Source: Pelomyxa schiedti (taxonomy: Eukaryota > Evosea > Pelobiontida > Pelomyxidae). Taken from it: a DNA stretch of 64,000 nt. The notes beneath the pieces are model-generated. The model did not search any database. It worked only from the letters and a program-made list of their open reading frames with translations, and had not been told where the DNA came from. Positions 53,878 to 64,000 of the stretch are shown here, piece after piece. The stretch spans positions 57,317 to 121,316 of the forward strand of contig JAHLWZ010000113.1 of NCBI GenBank assembly GCA_020536535.1, written 5' to 3'. Made by a program: the position numbers and the translations under genes. Each line of letters begins with the position of its first letter. The first letter of the stretch is position 1.

Positions 53878-55513
53878 TCAACACCAGCCGTGTTGAGCAG
53901 ACTCTGTGCACGTGGAATCAGAAGGCCACGGGTCATCAACTAGGAAAAATGTGGAATTGGTGTCCAACCACCATGAATGAAAGGCATCACTTGAAGTAAC
54001 ACCTTTGATGGATGGATCGTACCAGTCCGGATCAGAACAGGTCTTGGCGAGGTGGTGAGGCAACTATGGATAGAAGAAGGAAGGTACTTGGCCGTGCTGA
54101 TAGCATGATGTCAAGAAGAGAGAGAAGGTGTCAGTGTTTTGTTGTACTACTTGCTGTATAGATTGAGATAAGGCGTCCTCGAAAACTGCGAAGGCATCGA
54201 GCTGGTCAGAGTTACAGTTCAGTGAAATGGGATCACACCCTGGTTTTAAGAGTAACATTAAAAGGGTGATGGAGTGCCAAAACCTTCACTAACCAAGCTT
54301 CAATAAGTTTTCAACTTGCCAGCTGTCGCCCATGCTCTGAGGTAAGAAGAATCTCAACCTTGGGTCCTCCACTAAAGGTAGGATATATTGTGGGAAAAAA
54401 CACATCCACAAATCATCTCCATGTGCAGCAGCACAATTAGGGTCAACACTGCCCGTTGCATTCCACAAGTGTGGTCCTATAGCATTCTTCAGTTGGTTCC
54501 GCATCACATATACTCCCCACTGACGAACTCGTCATAATTGATAATTTCGTAGAAAATATACCTGATAACTGGGATAGTCTAAGAAATACCCTGAATCAGG
54601 CATGACACCGAATGCAGTCGTTTTCGGTAATTTTTCTGCAACACGAGAAGATATCATTATGGTTGACAACGCGCCAGCAGATGTTCCCGTTAGAACGACT
54701 TCTGTTGCTGTTTCCAGAAGTCCGCCAACTTGGTTCAAATCGTCAAGTATTACGTCAACAACATTGCGTTCGCGGAACCAAAGTTGAGTATTGGGTAAAA
54801 CGAGAGGCTCTTCACGGTTACTGGTATGACTTGTACCGCCGCAATACATCCAGAACACTAATAACAGTTACAAGATATTTCGGAATTGGGTTCCGACCTA
54901 GATTCCAATCTGCAAAGGGATTCACAGTAGAATTGTCATTCATGAAGCCTTCAGCGATATTGGGTGAGTCACAAAAGTGTTCAGTAAAGTAAAGTGAGCT
55001 CCCAAGATCACTCTGTGCCCTTGATAAACATTGCGAGGCAGTCCAACACCAACCACCTCCCCTGAATTGGTGTTAAAAATTTGGAACCATTTCGACAACA
55101 ATAGAGTAGTTTAGCCAACCTTATATGTATGCGCCACTTGTCTTTCTGTGCCCCTGTTCTCAGGTAATATCCAGGAGGTGATCTAAAGAGGAAATCACAC
55201 AAGTTTTCTTAATGTCAATTGTTGGGTTTTTGTTATCCCTCGAGAGTTCACTCATTTGGATTGATTGTCAATTACAATACTATTATTATCCGTGGTGCCA
55301 TTTATTGTTCTTTATGCCACGTGGAATCGTATCTATCCCTCGTTCCCATAATGGAGGATGATGATACCCATCGAGGCAATAACCACCGTATTTGTCGGCT
55401 ACATCGGCGCTCACCACGTGCAGAACCAATCCCTCGTCGTCGCACCCCGTCGTACATCCAATCCCCACCACGATTGCCACTATCACACTGACACCCACTA
55501 CGGTGGGCTTCAT
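53878..55513 (-). CDS. Pectin acetylesterase / Notum-family secreted esterase
   Basis: A CE13-type alpha/beta hydrolase; family members deacetylate pectin or remove palmitoleate from Wnt. The first exon (ATG 55513) has MKPTVVGVSVIVAIVVGIGC, a signal segment, and CLDGYHHPPLWERG. The next exons read PPGYYLRTGAQKDKWRIHI, then FRGGGWCWTASQCLSRAQSD with LGSS, the oxyanion-side GGGWC motif. TEVVLTGTSAGALSTIMISS holds the nucleophile elbow (Ser in GTSAG; plant and animal members usually have GCSAG). FALTSCYQHG-like text appears as FLTSCYQHGQ with the expected histidine. Six or more introns are present. It is divergent from the rhamnosidase-lectin gene, and the two may be co-regulated. Confidence 0.85.
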
Positions 55514-55731
55514 CGCTCAACGTACGAAAAACGAGCAATTTGGGAGTGAGAATGGGAAAAAGTCCAATCTATGAGATGACCCCATGATGAAACCCAAGAG
55601 TTCCACACACCCAGGAGGGACGCGCGGTTCTGTTGATTCTTGGGTTGATTCTCGTGATTTCACAAACATCTCGCAGGAAAAGCACCCTCCGAACCGTTGC
55701 TTATCTGGAAAATCAAAAAATCAACAAAAAA
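55514..55731. promoter_or_regulatory. Divergent spacer between two secreted carbohydrate-active genes
   Basis: 218 bp separate the starts of the esterase (minus) and the rhamnosidase-lectin (plus). Both promoters must lie here and the pair may share activation. No site was recognised. Confidence 0.4.
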
Positions 55732-58700
55732 ATGAAGGGTGTTTTGGGCGTGGTTGTGGTTGGTTTCGTTGTTGGTGTGTCTTTCTACGCCGCGATTGTG
55801 TTGATTGATTAATTTAATCATTGTAGGTTTGGCAAGTGCTTTGATACCCAGCCCGGTTGGTCTTAGGGTACAAGGACTGACCCAAGACAATGCCTTGGGT
55901 ATCTTTTTTCTTTCTTTCTTTTCTTCTTTTAGTTGCAACACTTTTTGTTTTTTTAACCTGGAACTCTATTTTCTTGCAGGCATTGGTGTGAAGAATCCAA
56001 CCTTCTCTTGGAAACTGCCACTTCCATCCAAGAAGGATTACGCTAACACTCCTGCATCCTGCCAGGTTGGTTCGCTGGTTATTTTTATTTTCATATTTAT
56101 GACGGGCTAAGGTTATTGTTTCATTGTCTGATGGAACAACCGTTTGGAATAGTGGCGAAGTTGCTTTGCCATCACACAAACAAAGCCTGGAGTACAAGGG
56201 TCCAGATTTACTCTCTGCTCACACCTATACCTGGACAGTGCGCTGGTGGAACACTGATGGGGAAGTATCTCCATGGAGCCAACGTTTTAGGTAAGTTACT
56301 ACCCAGCTCTCTGCCATGCTCTAATCGCTTTTGCAAAAGATTTGGTACTGGTTTACTTAATGATGTTGATTGGAGTGCCCAGTGGATCACGGGGTACAAC
56401 ATGTTTCGAAAAGGTCACCATACAACTTTTCACATGGAAATTGAGTTACACCTGGACAGACTTCACGCTTTCAGCCGGCTATGGAGAAGTTAAAGTTTTT
56501 CTCTGTGGACTTGGATATTATGAGCTTTGGGTAAATGGTGCACGTGTTGGTGACTCTGTTCTTGACCCTGGTTGGACTGTATACAATAAAAGGTAAACCC
56601 GAAAATAGGAATCTACCTAACATGTTTTTCCTCTCCAGATCACTTTATACTACTTATGATATAACTGATTTAGTAATGACTGGAACAAATGCAATTGGTG
56701 TTCTTCTGGGTAGAGGTAGTTCACTGGGACTTATTGAGCGTATCTAATTAAATCGTCTTACAGGCTGGTGGGGACAAGATCCGAATTTTAACCAAGATCC
56801 TGTGTTGATTCTACAGGTGTGACTATTTAACAATTAGGCTCCTAATTGGCAAAAGGTTGCTGTTGATGGCGTTACTTCCGTTATTACAGATACAACTTGG
56901 AAAGGCGCAGCCTCTCCAATAACTAGTGATTCTATCTACAATGGGGAAACATATGATGCTAGGTGCTCAGCAAATTAATGCTCTACTTCATTCACACTCT
57001 ACATAGACTGGAGAAACCTGGCTGGGCAAACCCTAACTTCGATGACAGCACCTGGTCTACTGCTAAGAGCTCAAGTGGTCCTGGAGGGTCCCTCCTTGCT
57101 CAAGCAATTCCTCCAATCAAGTTTGGCTTTTGTGTGCTTCAAAACTTAACAATCACATCACAGGCGTATGGCCTGGTTATCTGCTGGCTCTATTTCCACT
57201 CCTAAATCTGGAGTATATGTCTATGATTTTGAACAAAATTTCAGTGGGTGGTGTGTTCTGAATGTCACTGGTGCTAGTGGAACAACTGTAACTCTCAGGT
57301 GCACTATTAGTACCATCAAGTATAATTAACTCTTTTAGACATGCAGAAATCATTAACTCTGATGGTACCATATACGTTGATAACCTCCGTTCCGGTCAGT
57401 GCCCAACTTTGTGTGCCTATTTCTCACTCAGCTTTTTCTTTAGCTGCTGCTACAGACACATACATTTTGAAGGGGAGTGGGGACTGGGAGATATATGAAC
57501 CTAGATTCACTTATCATGGCTTCAGGTTCACTCACAACCAATGAAGTATTTCTCAGCTTTCATTTAGATTTGTGGAATTGACGGGCTATAACAATCCGAC
57601 ACTTGAAACTCTTCAATGCACTCATGTCTATTCCAGTGTAGAAGCTGTTGGTGAAGTAGTATTTTCTGACAGTGTTCTCAACCAAATTCAACACAACATT
57701 CATTGGGGACAAGAATCCAACTTAATGAGTATTCCAACTGACTGCTGTCAAGTATGTCTTCACTTGAATTGAGTGTACCTAATATACTCCAAGAGAGATG
57801 AGAGATTGGGTTGGATGGCTGATGCCGAATTGTCCTCAGAGGAAGCAATTCACAACTATGACATGCAAAGGTATGGAAATCAATCTACTTGATTCTCCTT
57901 ATTTTACCCAGTTTTTACACCAATTTCGCTGCCGATATTCTCAACGAACAAGTTTCAAGCGGTGCTGTTCCAGATACAGTTCCGTACATTTGGGGCAGTA
58001 TCCCCGCAGATCCTGCCTGGGGTTCTGGTTTGTATCTTTACTTAGCTTTCTGTATGTGAAGAAAAGAAAAGAATTCCCTCACTCGATCTACTGGCTTTGG
58101 AAGTACTATGGAGATACTGATATCGTAGCTACTAACTACGCAGCAGTGAAGAATTATGTTGATTTCCTTACGACCCAAGCCTCAAATGGTAATACTCACA
58201 ACTAACCTGTCACCGCTAATATTTCTTCACCTTCCAGGTCTTGGTAACTTCTATGGTTATTATGGTGATTGGTGTCCCCCTCCACCCTCACCAGAATGTT
58301 CGATATCTTATACCTCTTCCTACTACTACATAATGAACATTGGGTTGCTCTGTGAGATGGCTGACATGCTTGGAAAAACTGATGACTACCAAACTTACAC
58401 ACAACTGAAGTCCACTCAAATTGAAGCAGTTAATCCGCTAACCCATTTCAAACTCCTTTCTCATTGTTTTTGTGATTGATAGTTCAACTCTGCCTTCAAA
58501 AGAGACTTGACATACAATATTGGTGTTCAAACAACACAAGCACTGGCACTTGACCTGGGAGCAGTACCTTCGACGGAAATAAAAAATGTTACTTACAACC
58601 TTTTGGATGATATTTGGGATCAAGACACGTAAGTTTTATCTTTTCTAGTGAAACTTTCACCCTCCCCAGGCATGTGACAACAGGAATTATTGGTGTGAAA

Positions 58701-60396
58701 GTACTTATGGAGCAGCTTAGCAAAAGTGGGAGGACTGACACAGCATTGGCCCTTGCTCAGCAAACAACATATCCTTCTTGGGGTTATATGTTCCAACAAA
58801 CTGCTGAAACGCCTGCTGTGAGTTATAAATGACACTCCAAAGCACTAACCCATCTTTAAAATACCAGACTACCCTCTGGGAGCTGTGGGATTCACCACGG
58901 GAAGGATCGGGCATGAATAGCAGAAATCATGTTTGTGCCATGATCTTTTGTAGCTATCCTCTAACATGTTGCAGATAATGTTTGGTAGTGTTGGTGCGTG
59001 GTTTTATAAGTATTTAGCTGGTATCACACAGGACGCTGACTCAGCAGGGTTTGTTACACACAGTATCTTTCAAATCTCATTGGATTTACAGATTCGAGCA
59101 CATTATTATAAATCCTCCGCAGTCCCGTGTGATTGCGCACTCTACACTTGCAAATGTTTCTGCACACACAGCTTTTGCAGGTAAAGATATCTCCGTTTCA
59201 TGGTCACATCAGGTAGCATATTTCTGGCAGGAGGCCAGGCCGTGGCTAACTAATACCTAAAGGGAGGAACTCAGTGCAGAGAAGCCCCTGAGAATCGTGC
59301 CGTTAGTATGTGGTGTGGAGATGGCGGAGTCATTTCTTCCATTACATTTGCCAGCTTTGGAACACCAACCGGTTTGTTTGAAAGACACCCAACCCCGTTT
59401 AAGAGGAAAAAGGCGAATGTGGGCATTATTCAATCAATTCCAAGTGCCATTCCGCAAATTCGAGCACTGTGATGTCCTCTTGCATTGGGAAGTCTTATTG
59501 TGAGATTGAGGCAAGCAATACTGAATTTGGTGGAGACCCATGCTATGACACAGTGAAGAAGCTCATTGTTCAGTTTACTTGCTCCAACTCTGAAAGTTGT
59601 ACTTATAGGAATCTCTTTCCTGTTGTATTTACTCCTTTGTTACAGCGTACAAACTTACAACGTCAATTCCTACTGGAAGTGATGCCGTAGTCCATATTGC
59701 AAAACTAGATTTTTCTGATCTCGTCGTTTATGATGGTGATGTGCCTATCTGGAAGAATGGTGTGCAAGTTTTTTTTTCCCCCACCCCAATATCATTCTCA
59801 AATTCCTTTCAAATTACAGGGCAGTTAATTCCGGGCGCTCCAGGAATTCTATCTGCAACAAGCACACCTTTGGATATTGCCCTTTCTGTATCATCTGGCG
59901 AATATGAGTTCAGCACTTACGGAACAAGCGGCACAGTGATTTGCTCAGTCACTGCCGAGGTTTTTTCCTTTTCCTTTTTCGTTTTGCATTTTCTCTGTTG
60001 TCCTCTTCTCAGAAATGAACCTCACTTCTTCTACCATACCCACTCACTTTGTACATCCAGGACTCCACCGCCGTAATGCAGTGCCCTACCGGTTACATCA
60101 TATCAACAATATCCTTTGCTTCTTTCGGAACCCCCACCTATACTGCCGGCACTTGTTCTTCGTATCAGCTTAGCACCTCTTGCCATGCTGGATCCTCTGT
60201 TGCTGCTGTTGAAGACTTCTGCCTTGGCAACAACATGTACGGCAACATTCCGATATCCTTATTCTAATAAGCCAAACCATCAACTAACCTCATATTAAGG
60301 TGCGAGATTTCCGTCCAGGACGATCTCTTTGGAGATCCATGCTACGGAACACTCAAGTGGCTTGCAGTTGAAGCAATTTGCACCACCAATTCGTAG
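55732..60396 (+). CDS. Secreted GH78 alpha-L-rhamnosidase with two SUEL/rhamnose-binding lectin domains
   Basis: The signal peptide MKGVLGVVVVGFVVGLASAL spans the first intron. GH78 follows over more than twenty exons: NPTFSWKLPLPSK, HTYTWTVRWWNTDGE, DWSAQWITGYN, ELWVNGARVGDSVLDPGW, the catalytic stretch PTDCCQRDERLGWMADAEL (Glu of DERLGW as general acid), YIWGSIPADPAWGS and the (alpha/alpha)6 barrel to QTTYPSWGYMF with LWELWDSPREGSGMNSRNH. In the C-terminal beta domain, after AFAGKDISVSWSHQ, a first SUEL domain is inserted (SSITFASFGTPTGECGHYSI, SYCEIEASNTEFGGDPCYD), then the beta domain resumes (AYKLTTSIPTGSDAVVHIAK), and a second SUEL domain ends the protein (FASFGTPTYTAGTC, LFGDPCYGTLKWLAVEA). 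Predicted extracellular rhamnose release and binding. Confidence 0.85.
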
Positions 60397-60618
60397 ACCA
60401 CTGTGATGGAATAATAACTTATATTGTCATACTGCAGTTGTTTTTTGGTGTGGTGTAGAACGCCTGTAGTTCTAACTTTTCCTTTTTTCCAATTTCGAGC
60501 AGTAAGTCTAAGCTCATACCAGTTTCTGTTGAGGGCTTAGTTTAAGTATTGTGCTTCAACTAAAAAAAAGACATTTCTTTGTTCAATCACTTATTTCTTT
60601 TTATTTTTGGTTGGCGAC

Positions 60619-62193
60619 CTAGAACCCTTCCTCTTGCTTTTCAAGGTCGTAGGGGTCTGGGTTGTCAAAATGTGCTGGTTTCCCAGCCATCAGAATGTCC
60701 AACATCTGCGCCATGGAATACTGGGAATTGGGTTCCCTGGCCTTAATGAAGCCGGAGAGTGGTGGAGGTTCTTGAGGCAATGGTGTGGTAAAGAAATAGG
60801 GATCCACGAGAGCCTGACATGACAGGTTAGTTCAGTGAATTGTGGGAAACTGGCTGACCTGTGCAGCAGACAATCTGGAATCAGGGTTGTAAACCAGCAG
60901 TTTGGAAATAAGGTCAATGGCTCCTTGTGAGCATCGCGGAATTACATCCCTGAACGGGGTGGCAGCAAGTGGACTGAACACTAGCTTGTTGAAATCGGGA
61001 AGTGCTTGGACACCCTAAATCCAACAAATCAGATTAACTTGAAAACTGTGAGACTATTTACGGGCCAGTTTTGTACTGTGGGAGTTCCAAGTATTTGCAC
61101 AATTTTAAACAACTGGTCTATGTCAGTTTCTAAAAAAAAAGTGTTACAAAATTAAAATGCTGTTGAGTACTCCATACCACCTGGAAAGAGGGGCTCTCCG
61201 CATAGGAGCTCCACAAATACACACCCCAATGCCCAAATATCAATCCCAAAGTCATACCTCTGTGCACCAAGCAGTAACTCTGGAGCCTTGTACCACCTAA
61301 GAAGCGTGGAAGCACAATAAAGGCACGAGTTTTAATAAACCTTGTTGCAACTTGGTTTGTCATCAACTCCTCTTGCCCTCCAATGGTACACCGTGGCAAT
61401 GCCCGTGCCAAGCCAAAGTCAGCAATGACAAGGCGCCCAGTGTCATCCAAAAGGATGTTTGAAGGTTTTATATCCTTATTTTGCTCAACAATGAGAATGC
61501 CACACTGGCACAGAGAAATTTGCATACTCTGTGAACAACGCCGTGAAGATGACAATAAGCGAGACCTCTTAGTATGAGTCTCAAGAAATATTTCGCGCAT
61601 GCCTCTGGCACATCCCACTGCTTGAGAACCTGACAGAGTGTGTCACCATTACTCTTTTTCCCCTTCGGATTTCCTCTCACACTTGGTCTAAATCGTATGG
61701 CATAAATTCAAGGACCACTGTAATGCTGAATGGCTTCGCAACAGTATCGTACAGTTTCACAATGTTAGGGTGCCTCAATGCCTAGCAAAACAAAAACAAA
61801 AACAAAAACAAAAACAAAAAAGAAAGAAAGGAAAAGCAGAGTCAAGAATTGAGAAAAAAGAAGCGGGGAAGAAAAGCATACCATAAGTGCGGTGATCTCC
61901 CTGTGAACGGCCACGTTTGATTGCAACAACGACCTCGGGCACCGTGCCGGGACTTGGTCCCCACGGCCGTCGTTGAGGCTGCAGCTGCCAACCAGCGTAG
62001 TCGTGGTGGCGGCGGTGGTGGTGCACTTGACCTTCTTTAGTGCGCACAACATCCCGTCAGCGTTGCGCCGTGCCTTCTTTACAGTGGCGTAGGCCCCGTC
62101 ACCAATCACTCCCAGCACTGTGTACTCCCCCTGCTCCTCGTTGTTGTTGTTGCTTGCGTGCCCTGGGACACACTCAGCCGTTTCGGGTCTCAT
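60619..62193 (-). CDS. CDK20/CCRK-like cyclin-dependent-type Ser/Thr kinase
   Basis: Exons from ATG 62193: [18 protein letters not shown] (glycine loop), CALKKVKC (lysine), a 40-residue Thr/Gly-rich insertion, [12 protein letters not shown] (C-helix Glu), [22 protein letters not shown] joined across an intron to DIKPSNILL (HRD loop), [20 protein letters not shown] joined to [52 protein letters not shown] and [18 protein letters not shown]. The end [20 protein letters not shown] matches CDK20 (YFFTAPLP). CDK20 acts on ICK/MAK and controls cilia or flagella length. No PSTAIRE cyclin-binding helix. All catalytic residues are present. Confidence 0.85.
61786..61820. repeat. (CAAAAA)n intronic run
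   Basis: Six or so tandem CAAAAA units in an intron of the CDK20-like gene. Confidence 0.75.
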
Positions 62194-62439
62194 TCCTTTC
62201 GGTTATTTATCTGAATCACACAATCAGAAAAAGCAGCAGCCTCCAGATTCTCCTCTGGTCTGTGTGATGCCAGCCAAAAGGATGCGAGGAGGCTCCCTGC
62301 AGCAGTACCTGTGTGAGCTTCTCGTGTGGCACACCTCGACACGCCTGGATCTTAAAAAAAAAAATGTGTTCCTCTGATGTCTTTGTTCTTTCGAGAATCA
62401 TCACAATGATCTCAATTTCTTTTTGGCTTGTAATGATCT
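62194..62439. promoter_or_regulatory. Divergent spacer between CDK20-like and ARMH3-like genes
   Basis: 246 bp between opposite start codons holding both promoters. No motif recognised. Confidence 0.35.
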
Positions 62440-64000
62440 ATGAGCAGCGGTGTGGTTCGTAGTAAAGCGGGGACGGTGTTAGCGGAGAAGTTCTGTTTGT
62501 GTTTGGATCTAATCCTTCGGGTTTGTTTGATTTGCCGAGTACGTGTCATTAATGCGCAGCACTGCAATTAGAATGCAGATGTCTGCAAGGAGGAGTCTTT
62601 TTGGTCCGACTTCTTCATGTTGAAAGTAAATTCTGGATATATTCAATCCGTGCTTTCTCGTATGTCACCTGACGTGTTGGCGGCAAATAAGGTTTTTCTT
62701 CCATTGCTTTCCGCTATTTCGGTATTCCTAAATTCTTGGCCAAGGCACACATCAACATGTTATTTTCCAAATGCTGCGATATGGTGAATAAAAGTGACAG
62801 TACACGGAGCCTGCGTGCATTAGAGGTTCCATTTCAGCATACTTTGGAGTTAGAATTTATTTTTCACTTAAATTTTTTGTGACAACAAAAACTTCAGCTC
62901 CTCTGTCCCCTGTTTAACACTATGTTGCATCTCAGCTTTGCTTCAGCCCAGTTTGGTTACAGTGCAATCGATGTTATTTGTGGGTCACATATAAACTCCT
63001 TCAATGTTTATCCCTTTTTCCCCTACCAATAGTAAAGTATTTCACTAGAGCCTTCTACTTTCACTTAAGAAGACCTTGGACCATACCTACACAGTGGTGC
63101 AAAATCCTATTGATGGTGACCACTCAACCTAATACTTCTCTTTAACATTTATTTAGACCTGTCCGCGAAGTTGAAACCATTGTGTCTAAAGTTATTACTT
63201 ACGGTATTTTATAGTCTCGCCTTTTTAAAAACTCAGGGTACACCTTTAGATAATACAAGCATCTAACAACTTGAACCAAAATACTCTGGTTCAGTATCTA
63301 ATGCTTGTGGATATGTTCAGTAGTGTTATATCGGTACCATGATTTCACGATAGCTCTTTATGGAATTTACACATTCTAGACAATTAAAACTGCCACATTT
63401 GGGCCTCCATGTGAAGAAAATTTTTTAATTCTTTGTTCCTCAGTTGCAGTAGCTGCAGCTCTTACTAACTACCGTCGCTATGAATCAACAAACCCCTACC
63501 TTGTACAACTGCAAACACTATCAGATCCTCTGGCCTTGCGGGTACCTTTTTTGCCAATTACCTTCCATTGGTTTCATTAACCACCATAAAGGCTGTTGCA
63601 CACTCTTTCACAATGGCTTTTGATTCTGTGAATAGGTAAATATAATTCCAATTTAGTTCGCTTCTTTTCACTTAATCTGGCTCCAAGGCTACATGTTCTT
63701 ACCTACAGCAATTCTAGCCCTTTTTACTCTTGGATATTTGGATCGACTCCCGCCTCCATCAAGATTACACCAACTCTTTCCACATCTACCGAAACATTAC
63801 CCACTACTCAAAGTACCACAACAACCTCCACTCCACAGTCCGCACCTACTAGTACTACACCTGCCGAAACTGTCCTCACAGTAAAGGATGAACAAAGCCT
63901 GCTTGCCTTTGTTGGTTCATCTTTGTTACTCCTGCGTGATTTGTTGCAATCCAACCCACACTTCCCTGACACACTGGTCTCCTTTGAAGGTGACTTTTTC
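62440..64000 (+). CDS. ARMH3: ARMH3 (C10orf76)-like armadillo-helical protein, truncated by window edge
   Basis: ARMH3 is a Golgi factor that works with PI4KB and GBF1. From ATG 62440 (MSSGVVRSKAGTVLAEKFCL) an intron at about 62519-62570 joins to NADVCKEESFWSDFFMLKVN, matching human FWEELFLMKVN. Later exons are AVAAALTNYRRYESTNPYLV (human [20 protein letters not shown]), AVAHSFTMAFDSVN, and SPFYSWIFGSTPASIK, which sits where human has FFSALTNMVG. The middle exons between 62680 and 63440 were not all resolved. A Thr/Ser/Pro-rich loop follows at 63760-63880, then SLLAFVGSSLLLLRDLL. The gene runs off the right end. Confidence 0.8.

Overview
This is a gene-dense eukaryotic nuclear window from a free-living protist. 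Most genes are cut by many short GT-AG introns (about 45-150 bp, often T-rich), spacers are usually 100-300 bp, and poly(A)/poly(T) tracts are common. No tRNA, rRNA, CRISPR array or bacterial operon logic is visible. The gene mix fits an amoebozoan or a related unicellular lineage near the Amorphea: a STAT transcription factor with SH2 domain, FANCD2, an ARMH3 homologue, SRFR1/TTC13, TYW2, SLC35F6, a CDK20/CCRK-like kinase (which suggests a flagellum or its regulatory legacy), DRAM/Frag1, and many lineage-specific domain fusions. That placement is inference. One 100-N assembly gap lies at 33852-33951.

Layout. 1-2.4 kb: FANCD2 (minus, cut by the left edge). 2.5-6.7 kb: a small unknown gene and an SRFR1/TTC13-like TPR protein (plus). 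6.8-10.7 kb: an SR-type protein with three RRMs and a C-terminal RING (minus). 10.7-17.5 kb: a minus-strand cluster of AIG1/GIMAP-like GTPases comprising a GTPase-protein kinase fusion, a decayed copy, a copy lacking the Walker A lysine and a two-G-domain protein, followed by a MORN membrane protein. 17.6-20.2 kb: a low-complexity gene and a LINE-like remnant. 20.4-25.6 kb: an NHL-repeat protein ending in a ubiquitin-like segment, and a Cys-rich unknown. 25.7-28.1 kb: a secreted or anchored glucoamylase-like hydrolase (minus). 28.3-37.3 kb: STAT, an XRN exonuclease, a ZZ-like zinc-finger protein and SLC35F6 (plus). 37.4-40.6 kb: polyprenyl diphosphate synthase, a Cys-cluster protein and a small unknown. 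40.6-44.1 kb: an aromatic-rich repeat protein. 44.3-45.7 kb: a methyltransferase. 46-49.7 kb: a RING-TRAF zinc finger-pentapeptide-SPRY protein (minus). 50-53.7 kb: a Rab-like GTPase, TYW2 and DRAM. 53.9-60.4 kb: divergent pectin acetylesterase/Notum and an alpha-L-rhamnosidase carrying two SUEL lectin domains. 60.6-64 kb: divergent CDK20-like kinase and ARMH3 (cut by the right edge).

How genes may work together. Two themes stand out, both inference. First, several genes resemble innate-immune or stress-signalling parts: GIMAP/IFI44-like GTPases, a GTPase fused to a non-RD kinase, a TRAF-type RING ligase, STAT and an SRFR1 homologue. Second, three genes encode secreted carbohydrate-active proteins (glucoamylase-like, CE13-like esterase, rhamnosidase-lectin), consistent with feeding on plant or algal walls or bacterial polysaccharide. 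The most novel items are new domain architectures and repeat proteins whose exons match their repeats. Exon joins were worked out by hand from splice sites and reading frame, so intron ends are approximate unless stated.
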